Position numbers and translations under genes: made by a program
In this document: in pieces, positions 1-8,185 of the stretch
How the letters are laid out: each line of letters begins with the position of its first letter
How positions within the stretch are numbered: position 1 is the stretch's first letter
Notes under the pieces: model-generated
What the model was told of the DNA's origin: nothing
The model's input: only the letters and a program-made list of their open reading frames with translations
Database searches by the model: none
DNA from: JAXLQL01 sp046331625
Lineage (GTDB): Bacteria > Acidobacteriota > Terriglobia > Bryobacterales > Bryobacteraceae
Assembly: GCA_046331625.1 (NCBI GenBank)
Contig: JAXLQL010000019.1
Coordinates: forward strand, 107,068 to 171,067
Length of the DNA: 64,000 nucleotides
Direction: 5' to 3'

Positions 1-23
1 TTGAGCATGCTCGCGATCAGTAT

Positions 24-340
24 TTTTGGACGGCGTCCTAACGCTGGGTGAGCAGCTTCGGCGCGGCGACCATCGCAGGGGTCCTTTGCTTGTGCCGACA
101 CTGGCTGGGTGGGTCTGCGTGCGTCCAATGCTTCGCCTGCACCGATGCAGTAGACGCGCAGTGGGATCTCGCGTAGCTGGAAGCGATCCGCATTTTCGGG
201 CAGCGTCCATAACAGGGTCCTTTGCTTACGCGCCCGGCCGGGTGGGTGTGCGTGCGTCGAACGCTTCGCCTGCACCGGTGCGGTAGACGCGCAGTGTGAT
301 CTCGCGTAGCTGGAAGCGTCCGCACCTTCCGGGCAGCGTC
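24..340 (-). pseudogene. Decayed tandem copies of the 3' end of the adjacent S41 peptidase gene
   Basis: Two degenerate copies of the 3' end of the gene at 341-1675 lie directly downstream of it. Read on the minus strand, 183-340 contains VYRTGAGEAFDAR, almost the same as VYRTAAGEAFDAR in the intact protein. 28-80 contains a copy of the C-terminal tail (LLTQR then stop, against LLTRH then stop). A direct repeat is visible on the plus strand: the segment near 161-210 recurs near 294-342 with a period of about 133 bases. Frames are broken by stops and indels, so no product is expected. Tail duplication followed by decay is an inference from these matches. Confidence 0.7.
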
Positions 341-1675
341 CTAATGCCGGGTGAGCAGCCTTACCGCGGCTTCCATCGCAGGATCCTTCGCTTGGGCGAC
401 GTCGCCATCGGCGAAGACGGGCGCGGCGATGCCGGGCGGGATTCCGCGTGCGTCGAACGCTTCACCCGCGGCCGTGCGATATACGGCATTCGGGAGGGCG
501 AAGGTCCAGCCGTTGGGTAGATGGCGTTCCAGTGGATCGCAGAAGACTCCTTGCGTAGGCTCGCCGATTCGGGTGACGCGCGGAACGCGGCCAATCAAGG
601 CGAGCAGGAAGGTCTCGGCGGCGCTCATAGTAATGGGACTGGTGAGGGCGATGACGGGTCCAGTGAATGCAGCGCGGCGAGTGGGCTCGACGAATACGTC
701 ATCTGGTTCGCTCCATTTGTGGCGATCGGCGTGGTCCGCGCGCGCTTGGATCGAGAAGGCGAGATAGCGTTCGCGGGTGAGTCGCGCGGCAAGAGCGAGC
801 CCGAGCGCGTCGTCGCCACCGAAGGAGAGGCGGAGGTCGAGGATGAGAGCACGGAGAGTGGGATCGGCGAGGATGCGGTCCATCGCGTGGTCGATCGCGT
901 CGCGGTCTTTGCCCCGGCGGCCCCAGTCGCCGAAGGAGAGGAGGCGCAGGTATCCGATGCCGCCGGGCAGTTTCGCGTAGATGACTTGGCCTCGACAGAA
1001 CTCGCGCTTCGACTCCATCGGGTGAGCCTTCTCGGTGATGGCGAACAGAGCACGGCGGCCGGATTTTGCGAAGCGATTCACGTTTCCCTGGATGAGGCGG
1101 TCGGTGCCTTGGCGGAAGAAGTCCCGGGTGCCGCGCTTCAGTGACGGCGCGCCGAGGCCGGTATGGAGGTCGCCGAGGGGCGCGAGCATGGACTCGAACA
1201 TGGCGAAGAGTTGGGAGGGAGTGGTGTGGCCGGAGATCTTGGCGCGCTGGGTAGCGGCGAGTTGGCTCCAGTCGATGTGGCGCTCGTCGAATGCGTTGTA
1301 GTGCTCGGCCATGGTGTTCGTGAATACTTCGAAGTTGCCTGTGGGCGTGTTCTGAGGGGGCTCGGTGCATGCTGGGGGCATCGCTGAAATGCGGACGAGG
1401 CGTAGCTTCGCGAGGCTGCTTTTTTGCAAAAGCAAGAAGCGGCCGGCGCTATCTGGGGCGATGGTGAATGTCGCGCCGTGCGCGATTCGGAATGTCCCAT
1501 TCGAGGATTGCGTCGCCTTGTCTGATGCGAGGCATGTGGTCGAGGTGACTTCGAAGGCTTCGAGCTGCGGGCCGCGGATGCGATAGATGTTGCCGTGTCC
1601 GATGCTTTGCCAGATGCCGTCGAGTGTCTCGGGGGACACTGCGGCTGCAAGGACGAAGCCGAGGCGAGCGATCAT
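341..1675 (-). CDS. Secreted S41-family (tail-specific protease-like) peptidase
   Basis: Encodes 444 aa from the ATG at 1675. The frame stays open upstream to 1822, but that part is translation of an interspersed repeat (1701-1740), so it was left out. The N-terminus (MIARLGFVLAAAVSP) is a short hydrophobic export signal. The C-terminal half has the S41 core: LRALILDLR followed by GGDD, then TMSAAETF, whose Ser (about residue 351) matches the nucleophile of C-terminal processing peptidases, then GEPTQG. There is no obvious PDZ domain, so it resembles the short secreted S41 proteins of acidobacteria more than Prc/CtpA. The substrate is unknown. Decayed copies of its 3' end lie at 24-340. Confidence 0.8.
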   Translation of the reverse strand: MIARLGFVLAAAVSPETLDGIWQSIGHGNIYRIRGPQLEAFEVTSTTCLASDKATQSSNGTFRIAHGATFTIAPDSAGRFLLLQKSSLAKLRLVRISAMPPACTEPPQNTPTGNFEVFTNTMAEHYNAFDERHIDWSQLAATQRAKISGHTTPSQLFAMFESMLAPLGDLHTGLGAPSLKRGTRDFFRQGTDRLIQGNVNRFAKSGRRALFAITEKAHPMESKREFCRGQVIYAKLPGGIGYLRLLSFGDWGRRGKDRDAIDHAMDRILADPTLRALILDLRLSFGGDDALGLALAARLTRERYLAFSIQARADHADRHKWSEPDDVFVEPTRRAAFTGPVIALTSPITMSAAETFLLALIGRVPRVTRIGEPTQGVFCDPLERHLPNGWTFALPNAVYRTAAGEAFDARGIPPGIAAPVFADGDVAQAKDPAMEAAVRLLTRH

Positions 1676-1700
1676 TTCGCCACTGTAGCGCGCCGCGGCC

Positions 1701-1740
1701 AGCGGGACTGAAGTCCCGCGCAGACTGAAGTCTGCCCCAC
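1701..1740. repeat. Double-hairpin interspersed repeat, copy a (type I)
   Basis: Contains GCGGGAC-TGAA-GTCCCGC followed directly by GCAGAC-TGAA-GTCTGC and then CCCCAC. These are two perfect short stems with TGAA loops. The element lies between the divergent starts of the S41 peptidase and the amidohydrolase. Other copies are at 1825, 8041, 8085, 17392, 42022 and 43751. Confidence 0.85.
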
Positions 1741-1824
1741 GTGGCTGCGGAGCCGCGCAGATCGTCATCGCACAATCGGCGTGTGAGCGAGGGGCTGGTT
1801 CTACCAGCGCATGCGCCCGCATCG

Positions 1825-1867
1825 GAAGCGGGACTCGAGTCCTGCGCTGGCTGGAGCCCCTCCCACA
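1825..1867. repeat. Double-hairpin interspersed repeat, copy b (type II, degenerate)
   Basis: Begins GAAGCGGGACT. The first palindrome is CGAGTC-centred with one mismatched pair, and the second half is GCTGGCTGGAGCCCC. It belongs to the variant class also seen at 8085 and 42022 (GAAG lead, GCTGGCT second stem). It lies about 85 bases from copy a, so a type I/type II pair flanks this intergenic region. Confidence 0.65.
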
Positions 1868-1910
1868 AAAAGGAGATTTGCGTGAGAAGGGGTTGATGAG
1901 TTGCTATTGA

Positions 1911-2666
1911 ATGATGCGCAATGGATTCCGCGTCTACGACACGCACACGCACTTGGGCACGGCGAGGCACAGCGGCCGCTCCTGCGATGTGGACCAGATG
2001 CTGCGGCACATGGATCGCGTGGGCGCCGACCGTTCGCTGTTGATTCCGTTCCCCGTAGTGGACGATCATCGCGGCGCGCATGACCAGATCGCGGCCGCGG
2101 TCCGCGCGCATCCGGATCGCTTCTCTGGCGCGGCGTGCCTGTACCCGTACATGCCCGATCAGCAGTTCCGCGATGAGGTCCGGCGCTGCTCCGAGGAACT
2201 GGGGTTCCGCGCGTTGAAGCTGCAGCCGATGTACCAGGCGCTGAATCCGGTGTCGACGAAGAGCGACTTCTTCTTCGCCGCAGCGCTCGAGCACAAGCTC
2301 CCGGTGGTGGTCCACACGGGCACGGGCGCGCCGTTCGCGCTGCCATCGCTCTACATCATGGTGGCGCGGCGCTTCCCTGACTTGCGGATCATTCTCGGAC
2401 ACGCGGGCGGTAGCGTCTATGTGCTCGAGACGATCGTTGCCGCCGCGGTTTGCCCCAACCTCTACATTGAGCTCTCGAGCCTGATGCCGCATCACATCAC
2501 GGAAGTCCTGCATCATGTTTCGCCGCAGCGGCTGATGATCGGCTCGGACCTTCCCGAAAGTCTCGAACCCGAGATCGACAAGGTGTTCTCGCTGCCGCTC
2601 GACGATGCGGGTAGGCGGGCGCTGCTTTGGGAAACCGCGAGCACGGTCTTCGACTCAGGCCGATAG
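1911..2666 (+). CDS. Amidohydrolase (amidohydrolase_2-type metal-dependent hydrolase)
   Basis: Encodes 251 aa, a TIM-barrel metal-dependent hydrolase of the amidohydrolase_2 type. Visible metal-site motifs in order are THTH near residue 12, VVHTG (barrel His), ILGHAGG, and GSDLPE near the C-terminus (catalytic Asp). There is no signal peptide, so it is probably cytoplasmic. Members of this family act on C-C, C-N or P-O bonds (decarboxylases, lactonases), and nothing here fixes the substrate. Two Met codons are adjacent at the start (1911 and 1914). The 3' 85 bases are duplicated at 2790-2874, inside a 207-bp tandem duplication that also covers the end of the convergent neighbour. Confidence 0.8.
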   Translation: MMRNGFRVYDTHTHLGTARHSGRSCDVDQMLRHMDRVGADRSLLIPFPVVDDHRGAHDQIAAAVRAHPDRFSGAACLYPYMPDQQFRDEVRRCSEELGFRALKLQPMYQALNPVSTKSDFFFAAALEHKLPVVVHTGTGAPFALPSLYIMVARRFPDLRIILGHAGGSVYVLETIVAAAVCPNLYIELSSLMPHHITEVLHHVSPQRLMIGSDLPESLEPEIDKVFSLPLDDAGRRALLWETASTVFDSGR

Positions 2667-2997
2667 CTTGGCTAAAGGTTTCCTGCGCTCGTTTCATTTC
2701 ATTGCCGGCGCAATCGGATCGGCTGCGCTCTACGAGTAGAACGGAGTGGCACATGCGGCTGGCAGCGTTCGCTCACCGGCGAAGTCCAGGTGTTCTCGCT
2801 GCTGCTCGACGATGCGGGTAGGCGGGCGCTGCTTGGGGAAACTGCGAGCGCAGTCTTCGACTCAGCCCGATAGCTTCGTCAAGGCTTCCTGCGCGCGCTT
2901 CATCGCCGGTGCGATGGGATCACTCGCGCTCTTGGCGTAGAAAGGCGTAGCCGCGAGGACTTGCGGCTGCCAACGGTCGCTCACCGCGGTGGAGTCT
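2583..2997. repeat. 207-bp tandem duplication across a convergent gene junction
   Basis: 2583-2789 and 2790-2997 are diverged copies of one unit. Three anchors give the same offset: GTGTTCTCGCTG at 2583 and 2790, TAGCTT at 2664 and 2871, GCTCACCG at 2771 and 2979. The unit spans the 3' end of the amidohydrolase and the 3' end of the opposite-strand gene. Copy 1 keeps the functional amidohydrolase end and a broken end of the other gene; copy 2 keeps the reverse. Confidence 0.85.
2667..2789 (-). pseudogene. Remnant of the 3' end of the gene at 2862-4370
   Basis: On the minus strand this reads ATPFYS, stop, SAADPIAPAMK, stop, then AKLSA and stop. The intact neighbour ends ATPFYAKSASDPIAPAMKR...LTKLSG. 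Two in-frame stops show it is a dead copy left by the 207-bp duplication. The matching remnant of the amidohydrolase tail is 2790-2874. Confidence 0.75.
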
Positions 2998-4370
2998 TCA
3001 AGCAGCGCGACGAGGTACTTGAAGAAGTGCGCTTCGTCGGCTTTGGCAATGGCATTGCGGGTGGCCGCAGCCAGGTACTGAGCGCGCGTCGCGGGTCCCG
3101 AGGCCAACCCGAGCGTCGAAGCAGACGCCTGCTCTGGCTTCGACTTCGAGTCGGCCAGCACGCTGTCGGCAGTTCCTTCGCGCGGCTTCAAGTCGAAGAT
3201 CGAGAACGGGAGCAGATCTGCGGGATTGCGTCCTGCCCATCGATGGAACTGCGCCATCCATCCGGCGCCTTGCAACGTGAGCAGGTAGCGGGTGCGTGCG
3301 TCTGGCGCCGACTGCCAGGAGTACCGAAGTCCATTGGCGGCGGTGACCGCGTGTACGCCGACGAATGCTGCACCGCCGCGCGAACGCATGCGAAGTTCGC
3401 AGGCCGAGAGCGTCACCGCGTCCCACGCTGCTTGGGAACTGAGTCTGCCTTTCGCGATGAGCGATGCAACGGCAGAACAAGCCTCGTCAGGCGCGAGCGA
3501 CGCGATGGCGCTGACCGCATCCTTCACAGCGACCGGATCCACGGGCGCCGAGGCCCACGCGGACGGAAGTTTCGAGAAACCATCGCGCACGCGCTTGACG
3601 TTGCCGTGATAGCTCTGGTCGTCATAGGCGAAGCCGTTCATTTGGAGCGTGGGTCCGAAGTCGGCGAGGCCAAGCGCGAGGGAACGCAGAACCGGTTCGG
3701 CGTATCGCCAGCCGATCACGTCGAGCGTTCGTTTGGCGTTGGCCGTGAAGATGGCTTTGTGGCCGATGTTGCGATAGTCGCGCGCGCCGTAGGCCCAGAG
3801 AAGCGAGAAAGCCTCGGGAGCACTGCCGTTTCGGGCAAGCGCTGCTGCGGCACGCTCGGCTCGCTCGGCATCCCAGGCATCGAACGCCGCCGCGAGTTCG
3901 GTGGCGGCGCGATCGGGTGCGGTAAGCGCGCCGCTCAGGGGCTTCATCGTATAGTCGCCGGTCTTGCTCTTGGCGTCGCGATCTTGCGCTTCTTTGAAGT
4001 TGTCGATCGCGTAGAACAGCGGCAGCAAGCGCGCGTCGGCTGGCGCCTCGAGCGAGAGTTGATGCGCCGAGTGAATGACGAACACGCAATGGAGCGCGAA
4101 TCCTGGCGGCCGCGGATTCACGTTGCGGACCCCGGCGAGGAACGCCGCGGCCATGATCTCGCGATAGGTGACGCCGGCTCGCATGCGGTCCACCACGGCC
4201 TCGGCACAACGCTCGCGCGGCGTGTTTTCGAGCATGCGCACGAGCGGTTCCACGGCGCCGAGGCCGACGAGGTCCGGCGTCACTTGTGCTTGCGCGCGAC
4301 TGAGCAATACGGGAGCAGCGAGGCTACATCCGGCTTCGGCGAGGAGCGCTCTTCGCGACAGGGTCCGCAT
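2862..4370 (-). CDS. Secreted protein of unknown function with twin-arginine-like leader
   Basis: Encodes 502 aa. The ATG at 4370 was chosen because it follows a GAGG ribosome-binding site and opens a leader (MRTLSRRALLAEAG..., then AQAQ) that resembles a Tat or Sec signal. The open frame continues upstream to 4493, but that segment is unlike a leader and overlaps the next gene. The mature part is Ala-rich and probably helical. I do not recognise the family. It lies 7 bases downstream of the esterase at 4378-5541 and is probably co-transcribed with it. Its last codons lie in the second copy of the 207-bp duplication. Confidence 0.75.
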   Translation of the reverse strand: MRTLSRRALLAEAGCSLAAPVLLSRAQAQVTPDLVGLGAVEPLVRMLENTPRERCAEAVVDRMRAGVTYREIMAAAFLAGVRNVNPRPPGFALHCVFVIHSAHQLSLEAPADARLLPLFYAIDNFKEAQDRDAKSKTGDYTMKPLSGALTAPDRAATELAAAFDAWDAERAERAAAALARNGSAPEAFSLLWAYGARDYRNIGHKAIFTANAKRTLDVIGWRYAEPVLRSLALGLADFGPTLQMNGFAYDDQSYHGNVKRVRDGFSKLPSAWASAPVDPVAVKDAVSAIASLAPDEACSAVASLIAKGRLSSQAAWDAVTLSACELRMRSRGGAAFVGVHAVTAANGLRYSWQSAPDARTRYLLTLQGAGWMAQFHRWAGRNPADLLPFSIFDLKPREGTADSVLADSKSKPEQASASTLGLASGPATRAQYLAAATRNAIAKADEAHFFKYLVALLEDSTAVSDRWQPQVLAATPFYAKSASDPIAPAMKRAQEALTKLSG

Positions 4371-4377
4371 GGCGACC

Positions 4378-5541
4378 TCAGATTCCGGCGCGCTTGTCCG
4401 CGGAACCAGCAGAGTGGCTGGTGGTCTTGTCCTGGAACAAAAGCGACGAAAATGTTGTGAGGTATCGCCGCCAGACCAACCACGTATGCGCACCGGGCGT
4501 TTCGATTCCCGAGTGCTCTACGCCTTGCGCCTTCAGCCATTCGCGGAACTTTCGGTTGCTCTCGATGAGGCGGTCTTCGGTGCCGCATCCGATCCACAGC
4601 AGGCGGATCTGGGAGTTGGCTTTCGCATTGAGGTTCGGGAACGTTTGCGCGTACTCTCCGCTTTGGCCACCGGCGCTGAAGGCTCCGATCCAGGAGAAGC
4701 GATCGAGCGCGTTGAGACCGATGTAGAGCGACTCTGCGCCGCCCATCGAGAGCCCGGCGATGGCGCGATAGCGGCGGTCTCTGGTGACGCGATAATCCTT
4801 CTCGACCATCGGGATCAACTCATTCAAGACACTGTCGCGGAAGCGATCGTAGTTTTTCTGGCGGAGTTCCGGCGAACGGAGACCGCCACCGGCGCCGCGT
4901 GCGACGATCTCCGGTGCACCGTAGCCGAGCGGCATCACCACCACCATCGGCTTCGCCTTGCCTTGCGCGATGAGGTTGTCGAGGATGACGTTGGCTCGGC
5001 CAACCGCGGTCCAACCACTGGCGTCATCACTGAAGCCGTGGAACAGATAGAGCACCGGATAGGCCTTCTTCGACGAGCCTTCGTAGCCGGGTGGCGTGTA
5101 GACGTAGAAGTCGCGCTGGTCACCCACGGCGGCGGACTTGTAGAAGCGATGGTGCACGGCGCCATGCGGAACGTCGTTGACCTCCCAGGAGAGCGACGAG
5201 GGTCCTGGAACATGAACAGCACTTCCTGTGTTGAGCAGGTTCGGGACGATGTGCGAGTTGTTCGGATCGATCAGCGAGACTCCGTCAGCGATGAACGTGT
5301 AACCGTAGATGTCGGGCTCGAGCGGAGGCGTGGTGACGCTCCAAACGCCCTGGTCGTCCTTGGTCATCGCAACGCGCGGCGAGCCGGCGCGGCCGAGGAG
5401 GACTTCCTTGGCATTCGGCGCGCGCAGGCGGAAGGTGACTGACTTATCCGCGTTGACTTGCGGCGAAATGACCGGGGGCGGCTGCTGCGGTTGTTGTGCC
5501 AACGCCACGACGGCGAGTAGACAAGCGAACAGAGCTTTCAT
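4378..5541 (-). CDS. Secreted CE1/enterochelin-esterase-like alpha/beta hydrolase
   Basis: Encodes 387 aa. A Sec signal (MKALFACLLAVVALAQQ) is followed by an early-set (CBM48-like) domain at about residues 25-115 (SVTFRLRAPNAKEVLL...GVWSVT...YGYTF). An esterase D/feruloyl-esterase alpha/beta hydrolase domain runs from about 130 to the end. The nucleophile elbow is GLSMGGAES, and acid and His candidates are GTEDRL and GAHTW. The E-set plus esterase arrangement is typical of secreted carbohydrate or feruloyl esterases. The ribosome-binding site TAGGAG lies just upstream. The next gene (2862-4370) follows after 7 bases. Confidence 0.85.
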   Translation of the reverse strand: MKALFACLLAVVALAQQPQQPPPVISPQVNADKSVTFRLRAPNAKEVLLGRAGSPRVAMTKDDQGVWSVTTPPLEPDIYGYTFIADGVSLIDPNNSHIVPNLLNTGSAVHVPGPSSLSWEVNDVPHGAVHHRFYKSAAVGDQRDFYVYTPPGYEGSSKKAYPVLYLFHGFSDDASGWTAVGRANVILDNLIAQGKAKPMVVVMPLGYGAPEIVARGAGGGLRSPELRQKNYDRFRDSVLNELIPMVEKDYRVTRDRRYRAIAGLSMGGAESLYIGLNALDRFSWIGAFSAGGQSGEYAQTFPNLNAKANSQIRLLWIGCGTEDRLIESNRKFREWLKAQGVEHSGIETPGAHTWLVWRRYLTTFSSLLFQDKTTSHSAGSADKRAGI

Positions 5542-5655
5542 GAGGGACTCCTATGTCTTTTGAAAAACCTGTCCCGCAGTATACCTTGAGCAGCCGGAAC
5601 AAATTTGGGAACTTTCGTCAGGCAGGAGTCGTAGTACGGCAGGAAGGAGCCTGAC

Positions 5656-6924
5656 ATGACATTCGTGTCTTCGAACCCGGCGGGCCTCGGGACAGGTTTC
5701 GCCAAACCCATCGTGCAGAGTCTGTTCGTGGCCAGTTGTTTGCTCTCGGTGGTTTCGTTCTACACCACGCAACAGGGAATGGCGTTGTACCTATCGCCCT
5801 GGTTTTCGATACTCGCGGCGCTCGGAATCCAGATCTCGCTAGTGATGGTGGCGTGGCTGATCGGATTCACGCGGCGGAGCCGAGCGCTGCTGATCGCGGT
5901 TTACGTATGCACGGCGTTGGTCTCGATCGGATTCTCCTACGTGAGCCTGTACACGTGGTTCACCGCGAAGGAACGCCCGGCGCTGATGCGGCGCGACCTT
6001 TATGACAAGCTCACGGCGGCCGCCGGGCAGACGGAGCTGGTGCTCACGGAGGCCAGTGCAAAAGGGCGCAATTATGTTTTGGCGCTCGAGGAGATGACAG
6101 CGGCGGAGAAGACGCACGGCCACATCTCGCGAGCGCGCGACACCGATCCGTACCTCGACCGGATTCGCGAATCGGTGGCGAAGGAAGCGCAGTCGATCGG
6201 CGCGGCGTATCGCGAAGGCTCGGGCGAGGGCGTGCGCTACACGGCGTTCGAGAGGTTCGCGAAACTCACCGGGCAGAAAGTGGCGGAGGTGGAAGGCGCG
6301 CGTGCGGCGGTGCGGCAGGCGAAGCTCGATCTGCGGCCGGCGATGGCGGCGGAGGATCAGTTGCGGCGGTTCCGGCAAGCGCAGGACGCAGTGCCGTGGG
6401 CGAGCGCCGAGGAACTGCTGCAGCGTTCGAACATCGCGCGGCCCGCAGCGCCCGACTACGCCGAGTTCGTGGAGCAATCGGCGAGCGGACAAGAGGATTT
6501 GACGCGCGCGTTCCAAGAAGCCGTTACGGCTCCCAATGCGCGACACGTGCTGTCACTGCTGTTGGCGGCGTTCATTGACCTGGTGGTGTTTTTGCTCGCG
6601 TTCTCATGCGGACCTTACTTCCACGGCGATGCGGAGCAGAGATGGCTGGCCGCGGGAGCTTCGCTCGATGCTGCCGACCAACAAATCTTCGCGCGCAGCC
6701 TGTTGCGCAAGTTGCGGCCTGGAGTTCGCGGGATGCCTCGCGTGGATTCGGCGGAGTTGACGCCGGGCGAGCAGCAGTTCTGCCTGCTTCTGGTGAGTAA
6801 GGGGCTGGCGGTGTTGGAGGAGCATGACGGACACCGGTGGTATTTGCTCGACGCCGCGACGCATGAACGGTTGCTCGAATCGGTGGCGGAGCCCGGTGTC
6901 GCGATGAAGGCCGCGGCGGTGTGA
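5656..6924 (+). CDS. Membrane protein of unknown function
   Basis: Encodes 422 aa with AGGAAGGAG about 6 bases before the ATG. Three hydrophobic segments lie in the first 120 residues (FVASCLLSVVSF, FSILAALGIQISLVMVAWL, ALLIAVYVCTALVSIGFSY). A long charged, probably helical or coiled-coil region follows (about 120-290), then one more segment (LSLLLAAFIDLVVFLLAF, about 300-320) and a soluble C-terminal tail of about 90 residues. The layout suggests a large loop between two membrane parts. I recognise no family. It is divergent from the esterase operon and convergent with the gene at 6925. Confidence 0.7.
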   Translation: MTFVSSNPAGLGTGFAKPIVQSLFVASCLLSVVSFYTTQQGMALYLSPWFSILAALGIQISLVMVAWLIGFTRRSRALLIAVYVCTALVSIGFSYVSLYTWFTAKERPALMRRDLYDKLTAAAGQTELVLTEASAKGRNYVLALEEMTAAEKTHGHISRARDTDPYLDRIRESVAKEAQSIGAAYREGSGEGVRYTAFERFAKLTGQKVAEVEGARAAVRQAKLDLRPAMAAEDQLRRFRQAQDAVPWASAEELLQRSNIARPAAPDYAEFVEQSASGQEDLTRAFQEAVTAPNARHVLSLLLAAFIDLVVFLLAFSCGPYFHGDAEQRWLAAGASLDAADQQIFARSLLRKLRPGVRGMPRVDSAELTPGEQQFCLLLVSKGLAVLEEHDGHRWYLLDAATHERLLESVAEPGVAMKAAAV

Positions 6925-7881
6925 TCAGCTCCGCAGCCTGAGGAAGAACCATCCGAGTCCGGTGACGAGCAGCAACACTGACGCCGCGCGAACGGGCTTG
7001 AGTGATTCGAGCGGGCGGGCGAGGCCCGAGAAGATCCATCCGAGCGCGGCGATGACCGCGAGTTCCGCCAGCGCGACTCCGAGGAGCACCCAACCGGTGC
7101 TGTACTCGCCGCTGGTGATGAAGAGCGAGAAGTAGAGCCCGTGAAAGGCTCCGAGCACGGCGACCACGAGCCAGCGCTGTCCGGCTTCGGGCAAGAGTAG
7201 AATCTCCACGGCGAGATAGGCGATGGTGAGCGCTGCGGCGGCTTCCACAAAGCGCGGCGCGGGTTGCCAATTCGTGAGCGGAACTACGATGCAAGAGACG
7301 GCTTCACCGGCGATGAACATTGCGGCGAGCGTGAACAATTCGCGGCGTGTGCGTGCGGCGAGCACGAGTGCCGCGAGGAACAGCCACTGCATCGCCCCCC
7401 CCACGGCTCGCACGGCGCCGGCGGCGGAATGCTGCACGGCGATCTCGGATGTGGTGGGAGGGCGGAAGCGAAGCGTGGCGCGGGGGAAGGTGAGGTCGAG
7501 CACGGCTTGATCGTTGTTGCCGTCTTTCACGGCTCGCAGCAAGTGGACGTGATTGGGGACCGTGGTGGAGTGGAAGGTCGAGACGGCTTCGAGCACGTCG
7601 ACGGGGGCTGGGAACTGGTAGCTGGCTTCGCAGATGAGCGCGTTCTCGTTGTCTTGCCGGTGGCACTTGGCTTCGAGGCGGCGAGCCTCGCCTCCGCCTC
7701 CGAAGAATCTGATCGAGCCTGGGAGAACGGATTCGGGATCCTGCAAATGCTGGATCTCGTAGTAGGGCATGCGCAATTCGTAGCGTCCGCGGTTGCCTTC
7801 GATGCGGATCTCGCCGGTGCTGATGCTGACCATGTGGGCGCAGGCGGGCGGGACGAGGAGGAGGCAGAGCACCCATGGCAC
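6925..7881 (-). CDS. HupE/UreJ-like membrane protein
   Basis: About 318 aa if translation starts at the GTG at 7881 (VPWVLCLLLVPPACA, a signal peptide). The frame stays open upstream to 8196, but that part translates two interspersed repeats (8041-8128), so the longer form is doubtful. The N-terminal half is an extracytoplasmic domain of about 150 residues; the C-terminal half has five or six membrane helices, with conserved LGAFHGLYFS and W/E residues typical of HupE/UreJ_2 proteins. Those are linked to nickel or cobalt handling or are simply secreted-domain membrane proteins. No hydrogenase or urease genes are nearby, so the role is open. Confidence 0.65.
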   Translation of the reverse strand: MPWVLCLLLVPPACAHMVSISTGEIRIEGNRGRYELRMPYYEIQHLQDPESVLPGSIRFFGGGGEARRLEAKCHRQDNENALICEASYQFPAPVDVLEAVSTFHSTTVPNHVHLLRAVKDGNNDQAVLDLTFPRATLRFRPPTTSEIAVQHSAAGAVRAVGGAMQWLFLAALVLAARTRRELFTLAAMFIAGEAVSCIVVPLTNWQPAPRFVEAAAALTIAYLAVEILLLPEAGQRWLVVAVLGAFHGLYFSLFITSGEYSTGWVLLGVALAELAVIAALGWIFSGLARPLESLKPVRAASVLLLVTGLGWFFLRLRS

Positions 7882-8040
7882 GCAGTTCCGAAAATGTTTG
7901 GCGGTACTGCTCCCGTGACCGAGCGGCGACAGTGAGGGAGCGGAGGCTTGCTCAGATAGATCAGCGCTAGAGGAGAACGCGGGAAAGACCTGTGGTCCGT
8001 TGAGGGGACTGTGGCCCCTGGGCCCTATTCTGCTCGAAGC

Positions 8041-8128
8041 GGCGGGACTGAAGTCCCGCGCAGGCTGAAGCCTGCCCCACATCGGAAGCGGGACTGAAGT
8101 CCCGCGCTGGCTAAAGCCCGCCCTACAC
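8041..8128. repeat. Double-hairpin interspersed repeats, copies c1 (type I) and c2 (type II), adjacent
   Basis: c1 is 8041-8080: first stem GCGGGAC-TGAA-GTCCCGC, second stem GCAGGC-TGAA-GCCTGC. The second stem differs from copies a, d and f by an A-to-G change with the matching T-to-C change, so pairing is kept. c2 is 8085-8128: first stem intact, second half GCTGGCTAAAGCCCGC. The remainder of the gap 7882-8185 shows no gene or recognisable signal. Confidence 0.85.
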
Positions 8129-8185
8129 GGAGGCAGCGTCGCGGCGGAAGAAGAGACAGAAGAGCGGTAGTACGTCCGGAGTGCG

